Below, piece by piece: positions 33,666 to 44,378 of a stretch of 64,000 nt of DNA. Both the position numbers and the translations under genes were made by a program. Source of the stretch: Ochotona curzoniae (Eukaryota; Chordata; Mammalia; Lagomorpha; Ochotonidae); contig NW_024466421.1 in NCBI RefSeq assembly GCF_017591425.1, forward strand, positions 682,001 through 746,000. The letters are read 5' to 3'. Within the stretch, counting starts at the first letter, position 1. Each line of letters opens with the position of its first letter. Below the pieces are notes generated by a model. It was given only the letters and a program-made list of their open reading frames with translations, was not told the DNA's origin and did no database searches.

Positions 33666-33919
33666 AGAGACCAGGCCTGATTACACCGGGCTGTGACTTC
33701 CCTCCCAACTCTGGTCTGGCTCCAGAGGCTCCCAAGGCCACAGCCCACTGTTCCACAGCAGGAAAGGGCTGGCCCTGCACTGTGAGATGCCCTGTCTGCA
33801 AGGACCTACAGTTAGGACCAGCCACACAGGAATCCGGCCACAGGATCAGTGAGAGGGAGACCAGCAGGCTGAGGGGGGGAGGGTGGGCACAGAGTACATG
33901 TGGCAAGGGCGTGGCGAGG

Positions 33920-34041
33920 GACTGACAGGATGGCGCCAGGGCAGTCAGGAGCCAGTGCCGCTCGGCTGTCCACTGCAGCGGACTGACAGGATGGCGCCAG
34001 GGCAGTCAGGAGCCAGTGCCGCATGGCTGTCCACTGCAGCA
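33920..34041. repeat. 61-bp tandem duplication
   Basis: gactgacaggatggcgccag, ggcagtcaggagccagtgcc, gctcggctgtccactgcagc appears twice, starting at 33920/33921 and 33981. The only substantive difference is ctcgg versus catgg. Confidence 0.95.
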
Positions 34042-34384
34042 GAGCAGTGCTGGGATCCAAGATGGCAGCCACATATGGACCCTCCCAAGATGAGGGGCAG
34101 ACAGAGGGGCCAGTGGCAAGGGAGTAAGGGGCGAGAGGTTTGCAGAGCCCAGAGCACAGCCAGTGGCCCCCAGAAGCCAACATACAGGAAGGCAGCAAGG
34201 GAGAGGGGGCCTGGCCATCGCCTCCCAGGAAGCGCGCAGACCGCCGCTCCCCCAGCAGAGCAGCAGGTCCTGGGGGCTTCCCTCGATGCTGACCCTGGGA
34301 GGTGAGCCTGGGATGCTGAGCCGGGAGGTGCTGAGCACAGGGTGGGAGCCAAGACAGAGCGGGGGATCTGGCCAGTCAGGCCTT

Positions 34385-34470
34385 GGTCTCGCCCCTACTT
34401 ACCACACTGCTGCTGCCCGATGCCCCAGGTCTCGCCCCTACTTACCACACTGCTGCTGCCCGATGCCCAC
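34385..34470. repeat. 43-bp tandem duplication
   Basis: ggtctcgcccctacttacca, cactgctgctgcccgatgcc, cca occurs twice (34385 and 34428) and is identical over the full unit. Perfect identity marks a very recent event. Confidence 0.95.
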
Positions 34471-35599
34471 AGGGCCTGCCCCACCCAAAATCAACGCTAA
34501 AGGAGGCCAGTGGCTGGCAGATGCCAGGCTCAGGAGTGCCATACCTGGAGGGTCTCCCCGGGCACTGGCTCTAAGCCTGTCACATGCTGGGGTGGTGGGA
34601 GGCACGGAATGCACAGCGGGCATCGACAGCCTCACAGTGAGGACACAGGTGCACCCTGGACCTGGCCTGTGCCAGGCCAAGCAGCAGTGAGGAGGCCTGT
34701 GTGAGGCAGGGGCACCCCCAACAAGGGCAGGGTAGCAGCAGGCAGATCTCTGCAGATAAACGGAAGTGGTGGTAGCGGGAGGGTTGTGGGACAGGAACCA
34801 GCTCCTTGGGAACCTGCCAGGCAGGCCAGGCTGGCCCCGCAGGGTGGCCTTTGTGCATCTGGCTAGTTGGCCATCCAAATCCTCATAGCACACAAGGCAC
34901 AATGTCCCCAGGTCCTGAGCCTGAGTTAGCCAATCTCTCACTCGGAGGGAGAGTCAGGGCATGCTGGGGACTCCACCAGACCCAGCTGCGGTCAGCGGTA
35001 GGAACCTAGAGCCAAGCCAACTTCCTCCCCAGGAACTGTCCTGCCTTCCGGATCCCCACGTCCCGCCCAGGCCAGGCAGCCACAGAGGGAAGCAGAGCCT
35101 CAGAGCAGAGAGGAAGCAGAACCCTTGGTTTGGCAGAGGTCCCTGGGCAGGAGGTCTCCAGGACAGTCAACCCTTGTTGACAAGGACAGCTGCAGGTACA
35201 CCCTGAGAAAGGCACTCGCAACCCACCCACCGGAGGATAGACTGGGCTGCCAGGTGCACCGCAGACCCACTGAGGAATGAGGACCAGGACAGGTTCCCCA
35301 CAGCTGTCCCCCACACCCTGCTTTCCAAGGCCGTACTGAGAACCACAAGCCCCACAAGCCAAGATGGTGTCCAAGCTGCAGGGCAGCAGGGTCAGGATGG
35401 GCCTGTGAGAGGAAAGGGGACAGCCAGCCTGACCAGAGGCATGGGCCCAGAGCCAAACACAGCCCTGCTGCCCTCACCAGCTGGACATGCAGCTCCCAGC
35501 ACTGCACGCAGGGCCTAGGGGTGGCAGCTGAGGAGTTTGGGGAGCCCAGATTGAGTCTCCCCTGATGGCGTCTGTCTCCCAAGAACCCAAAAGCTCCCA
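34471..35599. other. Unique GC-rich DNA
   Basis: No repeat or gene recognised. Open frames up to 175 codons occur without support. Confidence 0.4.
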
Positions 35600-36060
35600 A
35601 AAACCCAAAAGCTCCCTAACAGAACTTGCCAGTCAGCTTATCTTAAGATTTCAGCAAAAATAAATTCCAGATGGACTAAAGGGTTAAACAGTGTAAAAAT
35701 CAATAGGAAAGAAAGTGTCAAAACATCGGAGCGAAAACATGAAGCACATGGGAAGTGGCGTTACAAGGACACAGATTCGGCAGTGTGTTTAACAAGACTG
35801 TGTCAACCAGCACGCAGCACAGGCAGAAGTAACAAACTGAAAATATATTTGCAACAAATATGACAAAGGTTGCTATCCTTAATATGCAAAGCACTCCTAC
35901 AGATTTATTTTTGCAAACGTTCAAACATGACGGAACTGAGAAGGAAGCAGCCCACGGGAAGCGGGCGAGTACCAGGGAGGCCCACTCCAATGAGCGCACC
36001 AGTGCTGCCCAGCAAACGGGCACTGCAGACAACGGGATGCTGGCTGGCCTCCAGCTTCAG
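35600..36060 (+). mobile_element. LINE-1 ORF2 3' relic, plus strand
   Basis: L1 phrases in order: ataaattccagatggactaa, agggttaaacagtgtaaaaa, tcaataggaaagaaagtgtc, gaaaacatgaagcacatggg, caagactgtgtcaaccagca, gaagtaacaaactgaaaata, tatttgcaacaaatatgaca, aaggttgctatccttaatat, gcaaagcactcctacagatt and aactgagaaggaagcagccc. Stops and indels are frequent. The similarity fades after about 36010. Confidence 0.85.
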
Positions 36061-37781
36061 TCCCTGCCTGTGGGTGTGAAAGTGCTCTGCTGGGAGGGAG
36101 GGATGGAGCCAGGTCTGTGGGGAGCCAGCAGCAATGGGAAGCAAGTAAGCAGGCAGTGTGCACTAAACGGCCAGGACAACACCTTCTGCAACTTCCGACA
36201 GCATTGAGACCCAGGGTCTCGGTCGGGAGGAGGCTGGAGTGCATACCGCCGGGGCCCAAGGTGGGATGTCTCCTGTGACAACAGTGGGGTACTCTTTGGG
36301 GCACCTGCTCTACGGAGTGGTGTAGCATCCCCTTCCCGGACACCTACTGAAGCAGCTGGAAACATGGGGCCCCAAGAGCCCATCCTTGGGGTAAGGGTAG
36401 CCCTGTCCCCAGTGCTCCACCCGATCCCACACAGCCCATGTGGCACTGGACATGCCCCCACCCTGCCCTCCACAGCCCAGGGGAGCGGCCCAGCAGCCAG
36501 GGTACTCCCTGACCAGAACCCCAGGTAGGAAATTAGCACACACAAACCCACCTAGGGACAGGAAGGGGTGGGAGGGGATGACACAGGCAGAGGCGCAGGG
36601 ACCACGTGAGCTTGCAGTGTTCAGGATGGTGCCGTGGAGCATCACACGATGAGGACGGCTGTCAATCACCATCACACTGAGTGCTGGACATGGTGCACCT
36701 GCTCGAGGGTCACCTGCATCACAGCCCACACTATCCTCACAGCAAGAACGCACGGGCTAGCAGACTGTGGACAGTCCCGTGCCCACGGAGTACTGGCCCC
36801 CTGAGGCTCTGCACACCTGTACCCCAAGTCAGTAAAAGTTAAGGTGAGGGGTAGCACAGTGCTGGTGCCCCTGAGCTGGGCACTGGGGCAGGGATGAACC
36901 CCAACACAGACGCAGCTCACAGCCGGTCAGCCCTGTGTCCTCCAGGGCCTTGCACTGCCATGCACACGTGCTGGATGAGGGGCCAGCCCTGCATGCCCAG
37001 GCCCGCTCAGCCCACATCTGAAGGGCAGTGAGAGTGACAGATGTACAAGGCTCGCCTCCTTCCCTGTCTGAGCCACATATTCTGTCCATCATGGCCCGGG
37101 CTCCCACAGGCCAGCATGGCCTGCCCTCATCACATCCTTGCTCCCAGCCCAGCCTTAGCCCTGGGACATCTGGGTTCCATGACCTCGGGCAGGACACAGC
37201 CTGCTGGCCGGCTGCCTCCACACAAGGAGACGAGGCCAGCCCTACTTCCCAGGGTTGCCATGGAGTCGTGGCAGCGAGACCGGAAGTGCCTCACAGAGCA
37301 TGGTGCATCAGCTGCTCCCGTGTGATGTGGGGGCTGCAAGCACACCCACACAGTGCCGGCCTCCAGGGGAACCCCCCACAGGTGGCTCCATCTTCACTCC
37401 CTAAGGCCACAGCACATCAGCCTTGCAAGAGCCAGCGGGCAGTGTCCCCCGACCCCCACACAGGAGGACCCTGAGGACAGCCAGGCTTGGCCTCACGTCC
37501 TCCCGCCACGTCATGTGTGTGGCAGGCGAGGAGTCCCCCTGCCTGACACGGCGCTGCCAAGGCAACCGGAGTCCACTAGCTTTAGCAGGCCGACTGCTTG
37601 GCTGGCCCTCATGTATGGCATACAGAGGGCTGCACAAGGCTCTGGGCAGCAAGGAGCTTGCCAGCACTGCCCAAGAGAGGGCATCCCAGCTGGACGTCAG
37701 CACTGCACTTGGCCTAGCCCCAGACTAGCATCCCATGTCATGACTGCCAAACTCCACGTGCTGGTGCAGCTCCGAAGGCAG
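36061..37781. other. Unique GC-rich DNA, no gene recognised
   Basis: No mobile element recognised. An X-box-like string gctgccaaggcaac lies at about 37553-37566, next to cacgtcatgtg (about 37507-37517), a CRE-like word. Without an island or exon beside them, I do not call a promoter. Confidence 0.4.
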
Positions 37782-37872
37782 CAGCCTGTGGCATCCCTCC
37801 CTCCCAGGGAGGTGCCAGCCCTCAGGCCCTTCCAGCCTGTGGCATCCCTCCCTCCCAGGGAGGTGCCAGCAG
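37782..37872. repeat. 51-bp tandem duplication
   Basis: cagcctgtggcatccctccc, tcccagggaggtgccagc occurs at 37782 and 37833; the linker between the copies (cctcaggcccttc) is part of the unit only once. Confidence 0.9.
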
Positions 37873-39234
37873 GTGAATGCCATGCCAGAAGAGGGCCCCG
37901 GGCTGCAACAGGCAGTCAGTGGGCCCGCTCATGGCTCCTGAGCTCTAGGCAGGACCCTGGCTGTTGTCAGCCTCCAGAGATCCGTGCTGTGGCTCAGGGC
38001 CTGGAACTGCCAATGCTGTCCACCTCCACCCTGGCTGGACCCGGGTCACCATGGGAGGGAGGCGCCCAAGGGTGCTTCCTCACATGGCTGCCCATGAACA
38101 GGAGGACGCCAAGTGTCCTGCCGTGCAGACTCTGCCAGGCCCTCCGCAGCCCTCCGTAGTGCTGCAGGGAAGGAGCACACGCCTGGGGTGGGCCTGGGTC
38201 CCCACCTCCCTCAGACACCACCCAACACCGAGCTGAAGGCCACAGTGTGGAGAAGGTGTGCTGCAGGGGAGGTGCAGGGCCCAGGGACATGCTCACAGAA
38301 CTGTTCTGGTTGCAGCCGACTTTCCACACGGCACAGCAAGCCCAAGGCACAGCTCTGCTGCACAGGCATCCACCACCCACCCTCCTCATGACGCCCCTGA
38401 TGGCCCCTCCTGGGCTCCCTGACAAGACCCTGCCCCACGTCCCCTGCAGGTTGGAACAGCACGTGTTGCAAGCAACAGGTGGGGAAGAGAATGTTCCAGA
38501 CCCTCCAGGGTCTCCCCTTCCCTGCACTTGCTTTCCAGTCTATGCTTCCCACAAGGTGTGGAGTCTATTTTTTTTTTTTTTTTGGAAAATGAAAGAAAGC
38601 CTTTAAAACAAACAAAAGGGGCAAGCACATCTTCTCAGTGCCCTCCTGCCCCCTCGCAGTGCAGAGCTGGCCCAGGCCTGGGGAGCCACCTCCAGGAAGC
38701 CTGCCCAGCCCTGTGCCCAGCCGCTGGGATGTCACCCCAGCTGCCCCCCAGCACCTGACATGGCCTTTTCTCACAACCCAGCAATCACCCTCTGCAGCAT
38801 GGACTGGGGGCCTGGGGCTACCTCGCCGCAGGTCCTTGGCCTGTGTCAAGGTCAGGGGGCCAGACTCGAGCTGAGTGGGCCCGGGGAGGGCTGCGAGTAC
38901 GGGAGTTGTTCACCGCCCTGGCTCTTGTCCCCACCCCCGGTGACCCAGGAAGGCACTCGCACCTAGCCGAGGCTCGGCTCCTGCGGCCAGCCGCCCCCGG
39001 CAAGGACAGAAGGCAGGATGAGCCCACGGCTGTGGCGCCCACAGCTCCAGCCACAGGTGGGAGACATGAGTCACAGAGCTCAGGTGCTGCCCTGTGTGTC
39101 CCCCGCGGAGCAGCCCGCCACCCTCCTCTGGCCCCCACGCCTGCTTGTCTGTCCTCCAGCCTCTGTGTGTGCACGTGTGTGCGTGAGCGTGTATGCCCAT
39201 GTGTGCGACAGAGAGCAGGGCCTGGCTGGGGGAA
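37873..39234. other. Unique DNA with a 16-T run and a modest CpG-rich patch
   Basis: A run of about 18 T bases at 38566-38583 followed by ggaaaatgaaagaaagcc would be the A-tail of a minus-strand retroposon, but no element body is recognisable. CpG density rises at 38875-39010 (gggagttgttcaccgccctg, ctagccgaggctcggctcct) without reaching a clear island. This patch lies immediately before the motif cluster at 39241. Confidence 0.4.
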
Positions 39235-39240
39235 CTGCAA

Positions 39241-39285
39241 TTACGTGACTCAGTGTTGTTATAGCAACTCCGACTCCACGTCAGA
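39241..39285. promoter_or_regulatory. Compact bZIP plus RFX motif cluster
   Basis: Within 45 bp there are: TTACGTGACTCA (39241-39252), combining an ACGTGA half with the AP-1 word TGACTCA; GTTGTTATAGCAAC (39255-39268), a full 14-bp RFX X-box-like palindrome (GTTG-YY-AT-RG-CAAC); and CCACGTCAG (about 39277-39285), a CRE-like half site. Neighbouring bzip and X-box sites with this spacing occur in promoters and enhancers of ciliary and MHC-type genes. It follows a CpG-enriched patch. No exon is recognised beside it, so enhancer is as likely as promoter. Confidence 0.45.
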
Positions 39286-39867
39286 ACACAATGCCAGCCG
39301 GGCACCCTGGGCACCTGGTGGAATGACGCCCAGAATGGGCAATGGAGAAGCACAGCTCTATAGCACCACAGAAGGACCCCCGCCTCCAGCCCTCCTTCAC
39401 CTGTGGGGGCTGCCTTCCCCCCACCTGAGAGACACAACACACTTAGCTGCCTCCTCCCACCCCTCTGGGACAGGAAGCGGCCTGGGCCCACAGTGAGCAG
39501 GTACAAGGGGGTCGCCTGCTTCGGGGAGCAGCCCCCACCTGCGTGAGCCCAGGGGACAGCCATCTCCCCTCCACAGGCAGCCCCGAGGGGTCTCTCAGGC
39601 CACTGTGACCACTCCCCAGCCAGAACCTGGCCACCTGGCTGTCAGAGGCCAAGGTGAGACCCAGACTGGGGCTCTCTCCCAGCACCTGTGGCCACAGCAC
39701 CCACTCAGGCCAGCTCCCCAGAGCGGCGAGGGAGGACCTGGACAGCCAGCCCTGGCCACAGTACCAGCAGCTCTGGGCCAGGACCTCAACCAAGTCCAGG
39801 AGCAGATGGGCCAAGTGACCAGCCTGGCAGTGGGAGGAGGTTCTTGAGCAAGGCCAAGGTCAGGCAG

Positions 39868-40066
39868 AAGAAAAGGTGTCCTGGCCACTGGGAGCCGAAG
39901 CTCCAGGCACCAGGCACCCAGAAGAGGGAAAGGCGTCCTAGCCTCTGGGAGACGAGGCTCCAGGCTCCAGGCTCCAGGCTCCGGGTCACTGGTCACCCAG
40001 AAGAGGGAAAGGGGTCCTGGCCACTGGGAGCCAAGGCTCCGGGCACCGGGTCACCGGGCACCCAGT
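39868..40066. repeat. ~62-bp minisatellite, three copies, with a nested 7-bp repeat
   Basis: The unit holds ggtgtcctggccactgggag, ccgaagctccaggcaccagg and cacccagaagagggaaag. In the middle copy ctccagg/ctccagg/ctccagg/ctccggg forms a four-fold 7-bp repeat. In the third copy the ggtcaccggg word is doubled. The array thus shows expansion at two scales. Confidence 0.9.
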
Positions 40067-40094
40067 AGAGCTGGATGCAGAGGTTGCAGGAACT

Positions 40095-40262
40095 CCAGGA
40101 ACTATACACACACCGGGCAGAGCAGCATTTTACCCACATAGTAGCAGAAGGGCCAGTGCAGATCAAATGAGTCGCTTGCCCACTTGGCAAGCACATTGGT
40201 GATATCGGGGTGGGAGGAAGCTCAGCATCCAACTAGACACATGCGCCCCCTGACCCAGAAAC
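40095..40262 (+). mobile_element. Possible L1 ORF2 fragment
   Basis: ggcagagcagcattttaccc, acatagtagcagaagggcca resembles the L1 phrase 'gcagcactattcacaatagcaaagacttgg'. The resemblance is short and the flanks are GC-rich, so this is tentative. Confidence 0.3.
40240..40255 (-). promoter_or_regulatory. CTCF-like motif, minus strand
   Basis: On the minus strand, ggtcagggggcgcatg fits the CTCF core (CAG-GGGGCGC). Its direction is opposite to the 18.5-kb site, so the two face each other. Sequence match only. Confidence 0.35.
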
Positions 40263-40334
40263 CCACACTCTACAAGCCAGCACCACAACACGACAGGGGA
40301 AGCTGCCACCTGAGACGCCAGCAGTGAGGGTCCC

Positions 40335-40500
40335 TGCTGCTCTGCTGCCAATCCAACTCCCTTCTAAGGCACCTGGGAAGGCAGCAGGAGATGGCACTCC
40401 AGCCCATGTGCTCGTGTGGAACACCAAAGAGCTCCAGGTTCCTAGCTTCACCACATCTCGGGAGTGAACCAGCAGACAGAAGACCTCTCCTCCATGTTGG
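40335..40500 (+). mobile_element. CSINE 3' two-thirds, plus strand
   Basis: Blocks: ctgccaatccaactcccttc, taaggcacctgggaaggcag, caggagatggcactccagcc, catgtgctcgtgtggaacac, ccaaagagctccaggttcct, gggagtgaaccagcagacag and aagacctctcctccatg. The head and the CT/A tail are lost. It is one of the more diverged copies. Confidence 0.8.
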
Positions 40501-41209
40501 GGAGGGAGGTGGCCAAGGCCTCCTCAGCGTCCTGGAGTTTCGGTGTGTCCCACACACCTGCAGCCATGCTGTCCCCATGAGGTGACATGGACAATGCTGC
40601 ACCATCCCCCCGGCCCGGCCACAACCATTCTCTACCCTCACCCTGCCCACCTGTGCCATGTGCTGTACTTAGGAGGATGCCAGGCCCCCTCACCCCAGGG
40701 CAGCCAGTGTCTCCTGCCCTCGCCCTGGAGGCCAGCGGATAGGACAGGTCACACAGAGCACAGCCCCGACTCCTTCCAGGCTGGAGCCACCAGAGCGGCC
40801 ATTTGGGTGCTGTCCATGGTGCTGAGTCACAGGCTTGGGCCATCCTACTGAGCTGGCCCCATCACTGCCCCTACCCTCAGGGGCAGTCATGCCAGGGTGT
40901 AGGAAGCCCTGGGGTGTGGCTGTTTTGTAAGCACCTTGTGTGCAGGACCCCAACAGGCACTGGAACCACACTATCCCATGACTTGAGGAGGGATTAAAGT
41001 GAGGAAACTGAATCCAGGAATCAACGTGGCATGTCCATTAGCTACTCTGTCCTGTCTCCTTGTTAGAAACCACAGCAAGCAGCAGAAGACTGCCCCTCCA
41101 CACTAACAGAGAGACAAGCCTTAAAACCCCAGACTCCATCATCAGAGGAAACAGGACACAGTGTGGGTGACAGGCCAGTGAGAGCTGCTTCTGGGGCCAG
41201 GGAAGGCAG
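40501..41209. other. Unique DNA, no feature recognised
   Basis: Nothing recognised; chance open frames only. Confidence 0.35.
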
Positions 41210-41518
41210 GGGGCAGTGTGCCTGCTCACCACGGGGAGCCGGGGAGCTGCACAGGGAGGGAGGGAAGAAGCCAGGGTCCCCGCTCATCATGGGGAGCCAG
41301 GAGACTACAGAGGCAGGGCTGGCGGGGGACAGGGTCCTCACTCATGATGGGGAGCCGGGGGGCTGCAGAGGCAGGGAGGTCAGGCAGGGCATGGGGCAAG
41401 GAGGCCAGGGGATAGAGTCCCCACTTCCCATAGGGAGCCAGGTGCTGCAGAGCCAGGAAGCAGGGGGCAGGGTCCCCACTTGTAATGGAGAGCTGGGGAG
41501 CTGTAGAGGCAGGTCGTA
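41210..41518. repeat. Degenerate minisatellite of 55-95 bp units, five copies
   Basis: Each unit contains a version of 'catcatggggagccaggag', then 'ctacagaggcaggg' and 'gacagggtcctcactcat'. Unit length varies because of internal insertions, for example ggtcaggcagggcatggggc in the third copy. Divergence between copies is about 20%. Confidence 0.85.
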
Positions 41519-42689
41519 GGGTAGGGTGGGGATTATCCATTCGCCTCCCAGAGCAGGATGAGCAGGCCTAGCCCTGAGAGGCCACCAGCATCTAAGCCAC
41601 AGTAGACACCATGTGGGCAGTGTATCTGTGTCGTGGCAGACAGGACTCCAGTGGCAGAGGACTGGGAACCCAGATAGCCAGAGCAGAGGCAGCAGCCTGC
41701 TTCTGAGGCCATACCAAGGAGGGGCCCTGCAAACCTTTCCCAACCCACTTTCTGAGAAAGGGCAGGGGGATTCTCAACAAAGAGAAAAACCAATGGTCCT
41801 CAACAAGCAAAATGATCTTGGAGAACAAATTTGGAGGCGTTGCAATGCCTGGTCCCAGTAATGACAACCACCTGTCACCCACAAGCCTGTCACACAGAAG
41901 CCCAGACAGGAGAGCAGCCTGAGCACGGCCCAGTCACCTCCAGCAAGGGTGTGGCGGGTCGTTTTTCAGGGTGACAGCAACATGCCTGAGGCGGCTCACA
42001 CTGCAAAGCCCACTGGGCTTCACAGGCTCAGTGTGGAGAAGTCCTCTTGCTGGCAGAGTCCAAGCTGGCACGGGACAGTACACAGCAGAGGACAGGTACA
42101 CCCACCCCCACGTGTCTGTGTGGCCTCCTGGAAGGCCGGCTGGATTCAACCGTGGGGTAGCAAGCCACAGTCTAGCCAATCCAGTCCCTTCCCAAGTCCC
42201 CTCCGAACACCTTCACTGGATGACGTTCCCACGCCCTGTGCTGATAACTCTGCGGTTTATGGTCCGTTTAAGTTTGAGAGCCACGTCACACTCACCCCAT
42301 GGCAAGTGCCAAGATCACTCAGCAGGGAACATCTTCGAAGCAAGTGATGATGGGAAACGGATGCCTTCATGCCCAAAGTGACACTGACCTGCCTCTAAAG
42401 CAAAATTGAACACAACATGCATCAAGCAACAAATGGTAAAGCCACGACTTATGGACCTCTCAAAGAAAACCACTGGGAGTGAGCCTGTGGCATGAGAAGG
42501 TACCGCATTCTTGGCAATGACACTGGGCTTCAGTGAAAACTCTGATGGGATGGGCGTGTTCTGTATGACCCCACACCCTGCATCAGGGTCCTGAGGTTCA
42601 GTGCTGGCTCCAGCTCCTGGCTCCACTTCCTGCGAAATGCAGGAAATGCAGGAATGCAGACCCCAAGAGGCCGCACTGGTGGCTCCAGC
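41519..42689. other. Unique DNA, AT-richer in its second half
   Basis: No gene recognised. From about 42380 to 42560 there are L1-like words (aaaattgaacacaacatgca, caaatggtaaagccacgact) too sparse to call. Composition changes to GC-rich at about 42590. Confidence 0.35.
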
Positions 42690-42895
42690 CTGCCCCAGCC
42701 TAGGAGTGCAATGCCCGGCTCCAACCTGCCCCAGCCTGGGCGTGCAAGGCCCAGCTCCAACCTGCCCCTGGGCGTGCAAGACCTGGCTCCAACCTGCCCC
42801 TGGGCATGCAAGGCCCGGCTCCAACCTGCCCCAGCCTGGGGGTGCAAGGCCCGGCTCCAGCGCAGGGAGTGCAATGCCCGGCTCCACCCTGCCGC
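42690..42895. repeat. ~37-bp minisatellite, about six copies
   Basis: The unit is cccggctccaacctgcccca followed by gcctgggcgtgcaagg. Shorter copies lack cccagcc. The first copy has agtgcaatg in place of cgtgcaagg, and this variant returns in the last copy. Confidence 0.9.
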
Positions 42896-42947
42896 AGCCC
42901 TGGTCACTATGGGGACTAACGGCATCAACCACTTGTGCCCTCTCTGC

Positions 42948-42984
42948 CTCTGTGTGTGTGTCTGGGGCAGGCCTCCTGGTGGCT

Positions 42985-43034
<50 letters not shown>

Positions 43035-43118
43035 TGGGGCAGGCCTCCTGGTGGCTCCTGTGTGTGTGTGTGTGTGTGTCTGGGGCAGGCCTCCTGGTGG
43101 CTCCTGTGTGTGTGTCTT
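42948..43118. repeat. (TG)n microsatellite alternating with a 31-bp unit
   Basis: TG runs (the longest about 48 bp at 42986-43032) alternate four times with tctggggcaggcctcctggt, ggctcctg. TG tracts of this length can adopt left-handed (Z) DNA. The composite repeat shows that the TG run and its flank were duplicated together. Confidence 0.95.
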
Positions 43119-43124
43119 TTAAAG

Positions 43125-43320
43125 AGAATGTTTAGCTCATGTATCAAACTAGACCATCAACAGAGTAAAAAGTCAAGTCACAAAGTGGGAGGAAGTATTT
43201 ACACAAGAAAACATTCCTAGACCTCCAACGGGGCTGCTATCCAGGATAAAGGGCTCCCACCACTCAACCACAAAAACTTGTTTTAAAGGAAAAAAAAAAT
43301 TGTATCACAAATTACAGAGA
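43125..43320 (+). mobile_element. LINE-1 ORF2 3' relic, plus strand
   Basis: gagaatgtttagctcatgta, actagaccatcaacagagta, aaaagtcaagtcacaaagtg, ggaggaagtatttacacaag and ctgctatccaggataaaggg match the end of L1 ORF2, as in the 16.3-kb and 35.7-kb relics. It is followed by an A-run (about 43290) and further A-rich DNA to 43380. Confidence 0.75.
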
Positions 43321-43758
43321 CCAGAAAGATGAACAAAGATGGAGGAAAAAAATAACTTCTGAAAGGAAGAAGAAACCCAGGGGGCTTCCAGTTTCCAGAG
43401 AGCAGGAAGCCTGGACCTAGGTGTCTGCAAGACAGCCAGAGGGTGGCTGGCCGGGCGTCAGGAGCAGAACGCACAGGCCCACACGACGGTGCAAGGACCA
43501 GGGCTGGGGAGCCATGGAGACAGCTGCCTTGGAACGCACACGCCAGTGAGACGCACACTGACACCCACCAGGGCAGACACGGCCCAGATTTCCTAGGAAA
43601 ATGACGTCACAGAGCAGACCCCAGAAAAGCCACACCGAGACAATGCTGGAAAACAAAACCACAAAGGATCCTTAGATCCTCTGAGCCCCAGACAACTTCC
43701 CGGGAGAACTCACCCACCCCTACGGACCAGGGCACGCAATGCCCTCTGCACACTCCAC
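43321..43758. other. Unique DNA between L1 relic and SINE
   Basis: A-rich to about 43375, then GC-rich. No feature recognised. Confidence 0.35.
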
Positions 43759-44098
43759 AGAAAAGCAGGGGAAGGCCCAGCAAGGTAGCCTAGTAGCTAA
43801 ATCCTCACGTTGCAAACGCCTGGATCCCGTATTGGTGCCGGTCCATGTCCTGCTGCTCTGATTCCCATCCAGCTCCCTGCTTGTGGTCTGGGAAAGCAGT
43901 GGAGGACGGCCCAGAGCCTTGGGACCTGTACCACATGGGAGACCCAGAAGAAGCTCCTGGCTTGGGATTGGCACAGCTCCAGTCATTGCAACCACTCGGG
44001 GAGTGGGACAGTAGACAGAAGATCTTTCTCTGTCTCTCTGTAAATCTACCTTTCCAACAACAACAACAAAAATCTTTATTTAAAAAGAAAAGAACGGC
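43759..44098 (+). mobile_element. CSINE, full length, plus strand, with likely target-site duplication
   Basis: All blocks are present: gtagcctagtagctaaatcc, gcctggatcccgtattggtg, ccggtccatgtcctgctgct, cccatccagctccctgcttg, tggtctgggaaagcagtgga, ggacggcccagagccttggg, gacctgtaccacatgggaga, cccagaagaagctcctggct, cattgcaaccactcggggag and the tail tttctctgtctctctgtaaa, ending in an AAC microsatellite. Candidate duplication: agaaaagcaggg at 43759-43770 and agaaaagaacgg at 44087-44098 (10 of 12 identical). It is the best reference copy in this window. Confidence 0.96.
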
Positions 44099-44215
44099 AT
44101 GAGAAATAAAACTTTTACATGGTAGGAATGGTCTTGACATCAAAAGCCAAAACAAAGTGAAGCCATGCAGTCTAACGCAGGGCAGGAGGTTCTACATGCT
44201 AGCTTCCAGCCCTGC

Positions 44216-44378
44216 AGGCAGCCCCGAGCCAGGACACAGGCCGAGGGCATGGTGCAGGCAGCCCCGAGCCAGGACACAGGCCGAGGGCATGGTACAGGCA
44301 GCCCCGAGCCAGGACACAGGCCGAGGGCATGGTGCAGGCAGCCCCGAGCCAGGACACAGGCCGAGGGCGTGGTGCAGT
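44216..44378. repeat. 40-bp minisatellite, four copies
   Basis: The unit is gccccgagccaggacacagg, ccgagggcatggtgcaggca. Copies start at 44221, 44261, 44301 and 44341; differences are single bases (gtgc/gtac, gcat/gcgt). Near-identity indicates recent expansion. Confidence 0.97.

Noticed and set aside
38566..38583. T-run as the A-tail of a minus-strand processed pseudogene
   Set aside because: No gene-like body recognised to its right (upstream on the minus strand); may be a simple homopolymer.
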